A DNA stretch of 64,000 nt, taken from assembly GCA_029941905.1 (NCBI GenBank), contig JAPYTQ010000017.1:39459-103458 (forward strand), read 5' to 3'. Source of the stretch: JAHRVQ01 sp029941905 (GTDB lineage Bacteria; Pseudomonadota; Gammaproteobacteria; Pseudomonadales; Azotimanducaceae). The notes beneath the pieces were generated by a model. It was not told the DNA's origin and did no database searches. It saw only the letters and a program-made list of their open reading frames with translations. The position numbers and the translations under genes are program-made. This document shows, in pieces, positions 7,602 through 16,597 of this stretch (position 1 is its first letter; each line of letters starts with the position of its first letter).

Positions 7602-9254
7602 TTAGAGCGACGTTGCGATGTTACCGAGCCGCTTGGTCAGCAACATGTTTTCCCGGTAGTCGATAGGTATCACGATAAGACTCGGCCCATCTTCGCTGAA
7701 AGATTCTTTAAGTGCAGGCAGCAGATCGTTGGACCGTTCAATGATGTGGCCATTCCAGCCAAACGAATCTGCAAGTTTCGCCCAGTCCGGATTGCCGAAG
7801 CTCAAGTCTGTGTGTTTCCCAAACTGGGTTTCCTGCTTCCAGGCAATCAAACCGTACATATGGTCCTCCCAGATCATCACAGTGATATTGACATTCAAAC
7901 GTTTGGCAGTTTCCATTTCCTGTACATTCATGAGGAAACCCGCATCGCCGCAAATAGCCAGGATATTCTTATCCGGGTTGACGAGTCCGGCAGCGATGGC
8001 CCCTGGCAGCGCAAAGCCCATTGAACAGAATCCATTTGGAATAAGGCAGGTATTGGGTTCGTGGCACTGGTAATGCCGTGCGATCCACATCTTGTGGGCA
8101 CCCACATCTGACAGCAGAACATCCTGCGGGTTCATCACCTGTCGACAGTCCCAGAGTACTTTCTGGGGCCGGAGAGGACCTTCGACAACATCGTCCTTGT
8201 ATTCAGACAGTTCAGCTGCCATGGCTTGCCGGGCACGTGCATGGGAAGAAAAATCCCACTCGGGTATGCCATCTGCATCAATGCGTTGATTGAGCATCCA
8301 TAAGGTATGGGCCAGATCGCCGATAACCTCGTACTTCGGGTGATATTCCTCATCAATTTCAGCAGGCAGAAAGTCAGCATGAACAATGGGTTTGCGGCCG
8401 TTTTCGTTCCACAGGTGTGGATGGTATTCCACCATATCAAAGCCCAGGGTGATGATCAGGTCCGCGGAATCGATTGCATGAAACACAACATCCTTGGCCT
8501 GCAGACCAGCTGTATAAAGACAATAGGGCGCGTCCATATCAACACAACCTTTTGCCATGAAGGTGCTGATAACACCGATACCTGTTTTCTCACAGAATAT
8601 TCGAAGCTGGGCGGATGCCCGTTTACGTATACAGCCATTACCGGCAAGAATAATTGGCTTGGAGGCTTTTTTTATCGCCTCCCAAGCACGATCGACCGCC
8701 TTGTCATCAGCAACCGGGCGGCGGAATCGCACCGGTTGAATGGGTTGCTTGTCTGTATCGCGCTCAGCAATGTCTTCCGGTAATTCGATCAGTACCGCGC
8801 CCGGTTTCTCGGTCCGGATCAGGCGAACGGCTTTGCGGATAATTTCCGGAATGGTATTTTCGTTCAGGACAGTTTGTGACCACTTGGTAACCGGTTCAAA
8901 CATACTTACCACATCCATCACCTGGTGTGATTCCTTATGCAGTCGCTCTGAAGAACCCTGGCCTGTGAGCACCAGCATGGGAGCCCGGTCCATATTGGCA
9001 TCGGCCACACCGGTAATCAGATTGGTTGCACCGGGTCCGAGGGTGCCGAGACAACCGGCTGGGTTACCGGTCAACCGACCGTAAATTTCTGCCATAAACG
9101 CCGCCCCCTGCTCGTGTCGGCAGAGAATGAACCTGATCTGGTCAGACTGCTCAAGGGACATCATAAAGTCGGCGTTCTCCTCTCCGGGGACGCCAAAAAT
9201 ATACTCAATACCTTCCGTTTCCAGGCATTTAACAAATAGATCAGATGCTTTCAT
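7602..9254 (-). CDS. acetolactate-synthase-like ThDP enzyme, large subunit
   Basis: I start at the ATG at 9254 (MKASDLFVKCLETEGIEYIFG), which has GGGAAGAA just upstream; an in-frame start at 9350 would overlap the preceding gene. The 550-residue product has the three ThDP-enzyme domains. The first is the PYR domain with the catalytic Glu in CRHEQGAAFMAE and GTLGPGATNL; then comes a central domain, then the PP domain with GDAGFLMNVQEMETA as the Mg/ThDP motif. No regulatory small subunit (IlvN/IlvH) is adjacent, and the gene sits among acyl-CoA and aldehyde dehydrogenases. A catabolic role (AlsS-like or another 2-oxoacid-condensing or -cleaving reaction) is therefore as likely as branched-chain amino acid synthesis. 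Confidence 0.85.
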   Translation of the reverse strand: MKASDLFVKCLETEGIEYIFGVPGEENADFMMSLEQSDQIRFILCRHEQGAAFMAEIYGRLTGNPAGCLGTLGPGATNLITGVADANMDRAPMLVLTGQGSSERLHKESHQVMDVVSMFEPVTKWSQTVLNENTIPEIIRKAVRLIRTEKPGAVLIELPEDIAERDTDKQPIQPVRFRRPVADDKAVDRAWEAIKKASKPIILAGNGCIRKRASAQLRIFCEKTGIGVISTFMAKGCVDMDAPYCLYTAGLQAKDVVFHAIDSADLIITLGFDMVEYHPHLWNENGRKPIVHADFLPAEIDEEYHPKYEVIGDLAHTLWMLNQRIDADGIPEWDFSSHARARQAMAAELSEYKDDVVEGPLRPQKVLWDCRQVMNPQDVLLSDVGAHKMWIARHYQCHEPNTCLIPNGFCSMGFALPGAIAAGLVNPDKNILAICGDAGFLMNVQEMETAKRLNVNITVMIWEDHMYGLIAWKQETQFGKHTDLSFGNPDWAKLADSFGWNGHIIERSNDLLPALKESFSEDGPSLIVIPIDYRENMLLTKRLGNIATSL

Positions 9255-9279
9255 TTTTTTCTTCCCTGGGAAAAATGAG

Positions 9280-10446
9280 TCAATCTTTAGGCAACCCCAA
9301 AATGCGTTCACCAATAATATTCTTTTGAATATTGGGCGTACCGCCGCCAATCACAACATTTGGCCAGCCCAGGGCATCGTTCGCCCATTTACCCCTGTCG
9401 ACGGCATCCTGCTGATTGTGTAATTGTAAACCGGCGGCTCCCAGGATTTCGATGGCGAAGTCGCCCATGGAAACCTCGAGGTCTGCGCGGTGCAGCTTGT
9501 TCACAGATGTTTCGCTACTTAACGGTTCACCTTTTATTTGTTTGGTCAGGTAACGAAGTCCATTGAGTCGCATGGACTCAATCTTTGCTTCAAAGACACC
9601 CATGGTGCGTCGCACCTTTGAATCCTGGTTAGCAGGCCTGCCGTTCCTGGTCACTTTCGATACCAGGGCTCTTAATGTATCCAGTTTTTCGTACATGGCG
9701 GTGACTTCACCAATACTGGATCTTTCGTTGGCGAGTGAAGAAATGGTAACCGCCCACCCCTTACCCTCGTCACCGAGCCTGTTCTCAACCGGAACCTTCA
9801 CGTCGTCAAAAAATATCTGCGCAAAAACTTTGCCACCCGCCATGTTTTCGATTGGCTTCACTTCGATACCCGGGGTATCCAGTTTGACGAGTAACGCGGT
9901 AATACCCTCGTGCTTGGCTTCTGAAGATCCGAAGTTGTCAGTCCTCACCAGCATGGAGATCCAGTCGGCGAAGGGTGCGAGACTGGTCCAGATTTTGGTA
10001 CCATTAATTGTGTAGGTATCTCCATCACGCACGGCTTTGCATTGCAGTGAAGCGAGGTCGCTGCCAACGTTGGGTTCTGAGTATCCGGTGCACCAGTGGT
10101 ATTTACTGTCGAGTATATCGGGAATAAATCGCTGTTTTTGTGCCTCGGTTCCATACTGGATGATACCTGGACCTACCCAGGCCAGGCCCATCATGCATGT
10201 GCCCAGTGGTGGCGCTTTGGCCTTCGCCATTTCTTCTTTGAGGATGACCTGCTGCATGATATTGCCTCCTCCACCGCCAACATCTTCAGGCCAGGAGAAT
10301 CCGACCCAGCGTTTGTCCCGTACTTTTTTCAGCCAGTCTGCCATAAAGTTCTGATCTCGTTTTGCTTTTGGTGCCAGGTTTTCCGCCAGGAAATCCTGAA
10401 CCTCTTTTCGAAAAGTCTGTTCTTCGGTTGTATATTCAAAATCCAT
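9280..10446 (-). CDS. acyl-CoA dehydrogenase (alpha-type)
   Basis: This 388-residue flavoprotein has all acyl-CoA dehydrogenase blocks: an N-terminal helical domain, the FAD/substrate block GYSEPNVGSDLASLQCKAVRDGD, the beta domain NGTKIWTSLAPFADW, and the C-terminal IIGERILGLPKD. It should oxidise an acyl-CoA at alpha-beta and pass electrons to ETF. It lies 21 bp downstream of a second, more divergent acyl-CoA dehydrogenase (10468-11595). Adjacent unequal pairs of this kind form alpha2beta2 enzymes in steroid side-chain degradation (FadE/ChsE type), so a heteromer is a reasonable inference. The acetolactate-synthase-like gene follows after 25 bp. Confidence 0.9.
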   Translation of the reverse strand: MDFEYTTEEQTFRKEVQDFLAENLAPKAKRDQNFMADWLKKVRDKRWVGFSWPEDVGGGGGNIMQQVILKEEMAKAKAPPLGTCMMGLAWVGPGIIQYGTEAQKQRFIPDILDSKYHWCTGYSEPNVGSDLASLQCKAVRDGDTYTINGTKIWTSLAPFADWISMLVRTDNFGSSEAKHEGITALLVKLDTPGIEVKPIENMAGGKVFAQIFFDDVKVPVENRLGDEGKGWAVTISSLANERSSIGEVTAMYEKLDTLRALVSKVTRNGRPANQDSKVRRTMGVFEAKIESMRLNGLRYLTKQIKGEPLSSETSVNKLHRADLEVSMGDFAIEILGAAGLQLHNQQDAVDRGKWANDALGWPNVVIGGGTPNIQKNIIGERILGLPKD

Positions 10447-10467
10447 AACTGGTTCCTTACAAAATGC

Positions 10468-11595
10468 TTAGGCTTCGTCTGCTGCTGCTGCGGCTTCATG
10501 AAGCGCCGCAATTCTTGCATAGTGAAAATCAGAATCACCAAACATGGGACGAGCCCATTTGGATCGTTTTAAATAAAGCTGGATATCATATTCCTGGGTA
10601 AATCCGATAGCGCCGTGGAGTTGAACTCCATCAATCCCGATTTTAGCGAATGCGTCAGAAGCGTAAGCCTTGGCAAGTGATGCTGATTTTGGGAATTCTT
10701 CCGGGCTTTCATCTGCGGTCCAGGCGGCATAGTAAGTCAGGGACTTGAAAGACTCGATGTCGACGAACATGTCCGCCAGGTTGTGTTTTACTCCCTGGTA
10801 CTTTCCAATGGGCTGGTCAAACTGAATTCGGTCCTTGGCGTATTCAGTGGTCATTGTTAATACCGTTTCTGCCGCGCCAACCATCTCAGCCGCAACGGCG
10901 ACTGCACCTTTGTCGAAAATCCGCGCGAGGGCTTCCGGCGCCACTTCGATAACCTGTTCCGATAACAGGGTGACATTGTTCAGCTCAAGTGACCCGGTGC
11001 GTTTAGTCAGGTCCATGGTTGCCGACGGTGTGACAGAAACACCAGCCTGTTCACGATCCACCAGCCCCAGATACAATTGTTTGCCCCATCGGAAAGCCGT
11101 CAGGAACAATTGTGCGGCACCAGCGTCAGCGACGAAAGGTTTCCTGCCTGTCAGTATATGAGCGCCATTTTCCTCTCTGGCCGTCAGTTGGATATTGTCG
11201 ATTGAGGGACAGTCAGTGTTATCAAGCAGCGCCAGGGAGGCAATTAACCTGCCGGTGGCGATAAGTGGCAGGTATTGTTTTTGTTGCGCTTCCGAACCCA
11301 ATTCAGAGAGGGTAGAGGCTGCCAGGGTGGTGGAAATAAACGGTGAAGGATAGAGTGAGCGTCCCATTTCCTCTAGTACAACGAGCATATCGACCCAACC
11401 CAGGCCAACGCCGTCATGTTCTGGATCAATGGCCAGCCCCAGCCAGCCCAATTGGGCCATTTCCTGCCATAAGTCCAGGCGATAGCCTTCATCTGCCATA
11501 ATTTTCCTAACTACCCCAGAAGGGCACCGTTCGTCGAGAAACTTGCGCACCTGGTCACGAAGTAGTGTTTGTTCATCGGTAAATCCGAAATTCAT
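10468..11595 (-). CDS. acyl-CoA dehydrogenase (beta-type partner)
   Basis: This 375-residue acyl-CoA dehydrogenase homologue is weaker in the middle domain. The usual W-[ST]-G-x-x beta-domain block is replaced by GRKPFVADAGAAQLFLTAFRWG. The C-terminus ends QLYLKRSKWARPMFGDSDFHYARIAALHEAAAA, without the NIIAERVLGLP ending of catalytic members. IQLHGAIGFTQEYDIQ keeps the FAD-contact Gly-Gly-x-Gly-like helix. Such members often act as the non-catalytic subunit of heteromeric acyl-CoA dehydrogenases. It is first in the minus-strand run 11595-5243, so the promoter is probably between 11595 and 11716. The Ala-rich tail EAAAAADEA is odd but short. Confidence 0.85.
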   Translation of the reverse strand: MNFGFTDEQTLLRDQVRKFLDERCPSGVVRKIMADEGYRLDLWQEMAQLGWLGLAIDPEHDGVGLGWVDMLVVLEEMGRSLYPSPFISTTLAASTLSELGSEAQQKQYLPLIATGRLIASLALLDNTDCPSIDNIQLTAREENGAHILTGRKPFVADAGAAQLFLTAFRWGKQLYLGLVDREQAGVSVTPSATMDLTKRTGSLELNNVTLLSEQVIEVAPEALARIFDKGAVAVAAEMVGAAETVLTMTTEYAKDRIQFDQPIGKYQGVKHNLADMFVDIESFKSLTYYAAWTADESPEEFPKSASLAKAYASDAFAKIGIDGVQLHGAIGFTQEYDIQLYLKRSKWARPMFGDSDFHYARIAALHEAAAAADEA

Positions 11596-11721
11596 GGCGT
11601 TCTCTCAATATAATTGCAGACTGCATTGTATCTGTCTGTGCGGTTTGTGAACAGAAAGATACTTGTTGCGTGCTGATGGGTGTCCTGTCAGCGTTGAGTT
11701 GAAGCCAGGGGAGAATTGAAT

Positions 11722-12042
11722 TTGTTGGATGTGGGTACAACAGGTAAGGGATTGCTAATTTTTTTGATGTTGGTGATGACCGTTGCAGTGAACGTTGGAG
11801 ACAACGCCATGGCGCGATTGGGCTTTGACCAGGACTATTTGATAATAGGGCTGTTTGCGACCGTGGTCACGGGTCTCATTATGCACCGAAATCTGTTTCT
11901 GGTAATTCTTGTTTTACTCCTGAGTATCGGCGCAAACATGCCTGTGGATTTCATGCTTAATTTTGGCTGGGACAGGGACTATTTCATTGGCGCTCTGGGC
12001 GCCATCGTCTTTGCCCCCTTACTCGTTAAAATTATGGAGTAG
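11722..12042 (+). CDS. small membrane protein with an internal duplication
   Basis: This is a hydrophobic protein of about 106 residues with three or four membrane segments and few charges. No ATG start fits. TTG codons at 11716, 11722 and 11725 lie behind AGGGGAG (11707-11713), and 11722 gives the best spacing. The chain contains two similar halves: LGFDQDYLIIGLFATVVTGL and FGWDRDYFIGALGAIVFAPL, each with an aromatic-D-x-D-Y signature at the start of a membrane helix. I do not recognise a named family. It is monocistronic, between the acyl-CoA dehydrogenase promoter region and a convergent Nudix gene. Confidence 0.6.
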   Translation: MLDVGTTGKGLLIFLMLVMTVAVNVGDNAMARLGFDQDYLIIGLFATVVTGLIMHRNLFLVILVLLLSIGANMPVDFMLNFGWDRDYFIGALGAIVFAPLLVKIME

Positions 12043-12077
12043 GCGGTTATGATGTCACTTTTTGTAAAGACACTATA

Positions 12078-12917
12078 TTATAATAGGGGACGTAACTTAA
12101 CCCAGCCGCTTTCTACGGTTTCATCACCCGTTTCATAACCCTCGTCACCCGGGAGAATGATCTCCCGATCTTTGTTGACCCTCGCACGTTCGTTCGACAA
12201 ATTACTCGCCGCTGATTCGATGACCTCGCCCGCTGTATTGAACCTGGCCAGGCAACGAATCATTCTTAATGTCGGACTCATCAGGACCATTTCTCCTGCA
12301 TCAAATTTATCCAGGATCTCCGATGGAGAAAACCAGTCGCAATGGACCAGCTCGCTGTCGTCGTGTTGTGGCACCTGATTTTCTGGCATACGTGAAATAA
12401 AGAATCTGGCGTCAAAACGCCTCGGCGGCCCCATTGGCGTTATCCAGCGGGCGATGTAATGCATTTGCCCGACATCGAGGATCAGGTTTTCGTCGTTGAT
12501 GACATTGAGAAAATGTTGACTGTCTGCGTTCACTTTATTGCGATGACTAGCGAACCTCGCCTTAGTCGTTGATTGGATCAGGTTCAACGGAGAATGATCG
12601 TGTTGATTCAGCGCCAGCAGAATACCGGCTTCCTCGAATGCCTCCCGAACTGCAGCGACATAAAATGCCAGACCACCATGTGGCAGGTCCATCAATGAAC
12701 TGGCTTCAGCGTCGTTACGGTGAATAGAAATTTCTTCGAAGGATTCCGGATGATCAGTGGGATCAACAGAACCGCCAGGGAATACCCACATGCCACCAGC
12801 AAACACGGTGTTGGCGTTCCTTTGCATCATGAATACCTGGAGATCTGGCCGATCATCAATCAACATGACTGTAGCTGCGAATCTAATGGGTACTGATGCG
12901 GGGTCTATTTCGTTCAT
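12078..12917 (-). CDS. Nudix hydrolase, NUDT19-like
   Basis: This 279-residue Nudix protein has an interrupted box: GGMWVFPGGSVDPTDH is followed about 35 residues later by VREAFEEAGILLAL. That insertion is characteristic of the NUDT19/RP2p-like subgroup, whose eukaryotic members hydrolyse CoA and acyl-CoA. The N-terminus (PIRFAATVMLIDDRPDLQVFMMQRN) is also typical. A CoA-diphosphatase role would suit the many CoA-dependent enzymes around it, but the substrate is inferred only from family. The palindrome GTGTAGTGTCCTACAC lies 26 bp upstream of the start, in the likely promoter. Confidence 0.8.
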   Translation of the reverse strand: MNEIDPASVPIRFAATVMLIDDRPDLQVFMMQRNANTVFAGGMWVFPGGSVDPTDHPESFEEISIHRNDAEASSLMDLPHGGLAFYVAAVREAFEEAGILLALNQHDHSPLNLIQSTTKARFASHRNKVNADSQHFLNVINDENLILDVGQMHYIARWITPMGPPRRFDARFFISRMPENQVPQHDDSELVHCDWFSPSEILDKFDAGEMVLMSPTLRMIRCLARFNTAGEVIESAASNLSNERARVNKDREIILPGDEGYETGDETVESGWVKLRPLL

Positions 12918-12942
12918 TGTGGCGTTCGATTAAGGGGCACCT

Positions 12943-12958
12943 GTGTAGTGTCCTACAC
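12943..12958. repeat. GTGTAGTGTCCTACAC palindromic repeat, copy 1
   Basis: GTGTAGTGTCCTACAC has 6-bp arms (GTGTAG/CTACAC), extended here to 8 bp by flanking CT and AG. It sits between two divergent genes (12917 minus and 13055 plus). The same 16-mer, inverted, occurs at 25450-25465. Close variants are at 38779-38794 and 49116-49131. Confidence 0.7.
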
Positions 12959-13054
12959 AGGGAGCGTCTTAAGCAAGTCGTTAAATCCGACGGAAGGCAG
13001 CGATCCACACCATTGATTTTTGTTATACCCTGTGATTAGGGCTAAGCTGCAAAA

Positions 13055-13570
13055 ATGAATCGATTTTTTGAAAAATTTTCTGGCCTGTTTCGAATATTGA
13101 CAAGCGCCGTTGTGCTGGCAATGTTTACAGGGATGAATGCCTCTGCGGACGGGCACACGATTGAAATGAAGGATGGCAGCGTCATTCAGGGTGAGATTAT
13201 ATCTCTTGAAAACAATAGCTATACGATCCGTTCGAGCACCCTGGGGGTTATCAAAGTTGGTACCCACCAGGTCAGTCGTATTTTGTCAACATCTGCCAAT
13301 GTCGACTCTACACTCCCTGGCCAGAGCGCATTGATAACCAGGGGGGATACCCGGTTAGAGGCTATCCGGACTGGCTTGATGGGGAACGATTCGACCATGA
13401 CGATTATCCGGGGACTTCAGCATGATCCTGATGTGCAAGCCATACTCCGCGACCCGGAAATAATGAGCGCAATTCGGCGATTGGACTTCGAGACGCTGGG
13501 GAATAATCCTAAAATCCAGCGACTGATGAACAACACGGATGTGAAAAAACTCAGTACGATTGCCCCTTAG
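13055..13570 (+). CDS. exported protein of unknown function
   Basis: This 171-residue protein has a signal sequence (basic start, hydrophobic residues 12-25, probable cleavage after NASADG or nearby). The mature region begins with a short SH3-like strand set (HTIEMKDGSVIQGEIISLENNSYTIRSSTLGVIKV), a pattern common in periplasmic proteins that present a modified Sm/SH3-like barrel. A helical C-terminal part follows, in which RDPEIMSAIRRLDFETLGNNPKIQRLMNN resembles STI1/HOP-type helical repeats (DPEI-hydrophobic, NPKIQRLMNN). I would not assign a function. The stop codon lies in a 15-bp tandem array (13559-13588), and the gene converges with uvrA 42 bp further on. Confidence 0.75.
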   Translation: MNRFFEKFSGLFRILTSAVVLAMFTGMNASADGHTIEMKDGSVIQGEIISLENNSYTIRSSTLGVIKVGTHQVSRILSTSANVDSTLPGQSALITRGDTRLEAIRTGLMGNDSTMTIIRGLQHDPDVQAILRDPEIMSAIRRLDFETLGNNPKIQRLMNNTDVKKLSTIAP

Positions 13571-13588
13571 AGAATTGTCCCTTAGCGA
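13559..13588 (+). repeat. 15-bp tandem repeat containing the stop codon
   Basis: ATTGCCCCTTAGAGA (13559-13573) is followed directly by ATTGTCCCTTAGCGA (13574-13588), 13 of 15 identical, and a decayed third copy starts ATCG. Copy 1 holds the last two codons and TAG stop of the gene ending at 13570. The duplicated TAG in copy 2 is in the same frame because the period is a multiple of three. Confidence 0.65.
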
Positions 13589-13612
13589 ATCGTGCGGAGA
13601 CAGCCCCCGAAG

Positions 13613-16456
13613 TCAGCACTTGAGCATCTGGAGCAGGTATTTACCGGTCTCTGATTTTTTATTCCTGGCGACCTGTTCCGGCGTGCCTTCGGCAATTATT
13701 TTTCCACCTTTGGGGCCGCCATCCGGCCCCAGGTCCATAATCCAGTCGGCGGTTTTGATGACGTCCAGGTTGTGCTCGATGACCGTGACGGAATTACCCG
13801 CATCAACCAACCGGTTCAGGACGATGAGGAGCTTTTTAACATCATCAAAGTGCAGGCCGGTGGTGGGCTCGTCGAGAATATAAAATGTCTTGCCCGTCGC
13901 AACCTTGGAGAGTTCTCTGGCGAGTTTGATTCGCTGTGCCTCACCACCTGACAAGGTCGATGAAGGCTGCCCCATATGGAGATAATCCAGGCCCACGTCG
14001 ACCAGCAGTTGAAGTTTACTGAGGATCTTTGGATGCTCGGAGAAATGGACCACAGCTTCTGCAATGGTCATCTCCAGAATGTCGGCGATGTTTTTCCCCT
14101 GGTATCTTACCTCCAGTGTGGCTTCGTTGAATCGGCGTCCATTACATTCTTCACATTTAACGAAGACGTCGGCAAGAAAGTGCATCTCGATTTTTCTAAC
14201 CCCGTCACCCTGGCAGGCTTCACATCGACCGCCTTTGACATTGAACGAAAAGCGACCCGGCTTGTAACCGCGCATACTGGATCCGGGCAGTTTTGAAAAG
14301 AAAAGTCGAATTTCATCAAATACCTTAATGTAAGTTACCGGGTTGCTGCGCGGCGTTCGACCGATAGGTCGCTGATCGATTGCAACAACCTTGTCCAATT
14401 GATCGAGGCCGAGGATCCGATTATGTGATCCAACAGTCCGGGTTGAATTGTGGAACTGCCGGGCGAGGGCCGGGTGTAGAATGTCGTTAACCAGGGTTGA
14501 TTTACCGGCGCCGGAGACCCCGGTCACGGCTGTCAGTATACCGAGTGGAAAATCGACACTGATGTCCTGCAGATTATTGGCTTTTGCGCCTTCAACCCGG
14601 ATGGAACCCGTCTGTTTGCGTCGAGTGTTTAATATTTCTATTTTGTTGCGGCCGGCGAGGTAATTCCCGGTAAGGGATTTGCGGTTTTTCTCAAGGCTTT
14701 TTGGTGTACCGGCATGAACGATATGACCACCTTTCGTGCCAGCGCCGGGACCGAAATCGACGACGTAATCTGCTGATCGGATTGTTTCCTCGTCGTGCTC
14801 AACGACCACCACCGTGTTGCCGATATCTCTCATCCGGCAGAGGGTTGCCAACAGTTTTTCGTTGTCTCGCTGATGCAATCCTATGCTGGGTTCATCCAGA
14901 ATATAGATAACTCCGGACAACTCGGAACCAACCTGGCTTGCCAGACGAATCCGTTGCGATTCGCCCCCCGAAAGACTGGGACCCAAACGGTCCAATGAAA
15001 GGTAAGACAAGCCGACGGATACGAGAAAATTAAGCCTGTTGCAGATCTCTTTCAACACCTCGGCGGCTATTTCACCGGATGCGCCGGGTAATTGCATCTG
15101 CTTGAAAAATTCACTCGACCGGTCGATTGTCCAGCTGGAAACCTCAACGATTGATTTGTTGTCGACAAGCACTGCACTACTTTCAGGTCTGAGACGAACA
15201 CCCGCACAGCTTTTACAAGGGCTGTTTGCCAGAAATTGGGAATACCAGCGTTTCATACCTTCTGACCGGGTATTGCGGAATCTGCGCATCAAGCGGTTAA
15301 CGACACCTTCGTAATGGGAATTGCTGGTACCGTGTTTGCCCCAATTGATCTTGTAGCGTTTTTCTCCCGTGCCGTAGAGGATTTTTTGCTGTTGCGCGCT
15401 GGTAAGTTTGTTCCACTTCTTGTGGGTTGGAATCTTCAGGTACTTGAACACCTGGCGATGAAAGGTCGAACCCATGGAATTATTTTCCTCGTCGATCTTG
15501 CCGACAGGTTTTAATGCGCCCTCCTGCAAGGTGAGTTCTCTGTCCGGTATCAGCAGGTCTGGATCAAAGGCAACCTGGGTACCGAGACCATTACACTCGT
15601 GACACATTCCCTGGGGTGAGTTGAATGAAAAAGCCTGGGGTGTCAAGGGTGGAAAAGAAATACTGCAATGTCCACAGGAAAGGTGCTCGGAATAGATCTG
15701 GTCCCGCGTATTGCCATTTTTGTCTTCAGTGGTCGCAATCAAACTGCCGTCACCCAGTTTCAGCGCGGATTCAACGGATTCGGTGAGGCGTTCTAAGACG
15801 CCCAGTTTCATGGTTAATCGGTCGATGACCGCTTCGACCGTGTGCTTCTTTCGTTTGTCCAGAACATCGATGCCCTCACTCCTGACAATTTCGCCATCGA
15901 CCCGTAAACGCACAAATCCCTGGGCTCTGGCATCCAGGAGCATATCGCGATGCTCACCCTTACGATTGACCAGCAGCGGAACCAACAGGTACAAACGACT
16001 GCCCCTGGGCAGTTTTGCAAGTTCCCGGGTAATATGTTGTGCAGTCTGGCTTTGGACCGGGCGTGAGCATTGATGACAATGCTGAATACCTACCCGCGCA
16101 TACAACACACGCAGATAGTCCGAAATTTCGGTAATTGTGCCGACGGTGGAGCGAGGATTGCGACCGGTGGTTTTCTGCTCGATTGAGATGGTGGGTGACA
16201 GTCCTCGGATCGTATCGTATTTTGGTTTTTCCATCTGCCCAAGAAACTGGCGTGCATAGGCTGACAGGGACTCAACGTAGCGCCGCTGTCCCTCGGCATA
16301 TAAGGTGTCAAAAGCCAGGGATGATTTGCCTGAGCCTGAGACGCCGGTCAATACAACCAGTTTGCGTTTGGGAATTTTAAGTTCGATGGATTTGAGATTA
16401 TGTTCTCGCGCACCACGTATCAGTATGTGGTCCAGTTCTTCTGAAGCTGTTTTCAT
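13613..16456 (-). CDS. uvrA: excinuclease ABC subunit A
   Basis: This 947-residue UvrA is close to the E. coli length of 940. It is the damage-sensing ATPase dimer of nucleotide excision repair and loads UvrB. The N-terminal Walker A is GVSGSGKSSLAFDTLYAEGQRR. The first signature (SLSGGESQRIRLASQ) and the second (LSGGEAQRIKLARELS) are both intact, as are the two Walker B strands ending ILDEP. Zinc-finger Cys pairs appear in HCHQC, CGHC/CHEC, CKSC and CEAC/CEEC. The protein ends MLKC. It is transcribed alone, and no LexA-type CTGT-N8-ACAG box is obvious in the 140 bp upstream. Confidence 0.97.
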   Translation of the reverse strand: MKTASEELDHILIRGAREHNLKSIELKIPKRKLVVLTGVSGSGKSSLAFDTLYAEGQRRYVESLSAYARQFLGQMEKPKYDTIRGLSPTISIEQKTTGRNPRSTVGTITEISDYLRVLYARVGIQHCHQCSRPVQSQTAQHITRELAKLPRGSRLYLLVPLLVNRKGEHRDMLLDARAQGFVRLRVDGEIVRSEGIDVLDKRKKHTVEAVIDRLTMKLGVLERLTESVESALKLGDGSLIATTEDKNGNTRDQIYSEHLSCGHCSISFPPLTPQAFSFNSPQGMCHECNGLGTQVAFDPDLLIPDRELTLQEGALKPVGKIDEENNSMGSTFHRQVFKYLKIPTHKKWNKLTSAQQQKILYGTGEKRYKINWGKHGTSNSHYEGVVNRLMRRFRNTRSEGMKRWYSQFLANSPCKSCAGVRLRPESSAVLVDNKSIVEVSSWTIDRSSEFFKQMQLPGASGEIAAEVLKEICNRLNFLVSVGLSYLSLDRLGPSLSGGESQRIRLASQVGSELSGVIYILDEPSIGLHQRDNEKLLATLCRMRDIGNTVVVVEHDEETIRSADYVVDFGPGAGTKGGHIVHAGTPKSLEKNRKSLTGNYLAGRNKIEILNTRRKQTGSIRVEGAKANNLQDISVDFPLGILTAVTGVSGAGKSTLVNDILHPALARQFHNSTRTVGSHNRILGLDQLDKVVAIDQRPIGRTPRSNPVTYIKVFDEIRLFFSKLPGSSMRGYKPGRFSFNVKGGRCEACQGDGVRKIEMHFLADVFVKCEECNGRRFNEATLEVRYQGKNIADILEMTIAEAVVHFSEHPKILSKLQLLVDVGLDYLHMGQPSSTLSGGEAQRIKLARELSKVATGKTFYILDEPTTGLHFDDVKKLLIVLNRLVDAGNSVTVIEHNLDVIKTADWIMDLGPDGGPKGGKIIAEGTPEQVARNKKSETGKYLLQMLKC

Positions 16457-16597
16457 CTAATTTTTATAATATAACCGATTGTTGAAATTTATCTGGTCGA
16501 ACACAGTGTTACCCGTTCCAGCGAAACACTACCACAAACACCAGATTTGCTCACGCGAGCCTGTCGAACTGTTTCAATTGAGTCAGAAATCCAAGCG

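Noticed and set aside
8307..8783. Plus-strand open frame of 158 codons inside the ThDP enzyme gene
   Set aside because: It is a shadow of a strongly conserved gene on the opposite strand, with no family-like sequence.
12953..13267. Minus-strand open frame of 104 codons beside the exported-protein gene
   Set aside because: It lies almost wholly opposite the signal-peptide gene at 13055-13570, has an unnatural composition and no ribosome site.
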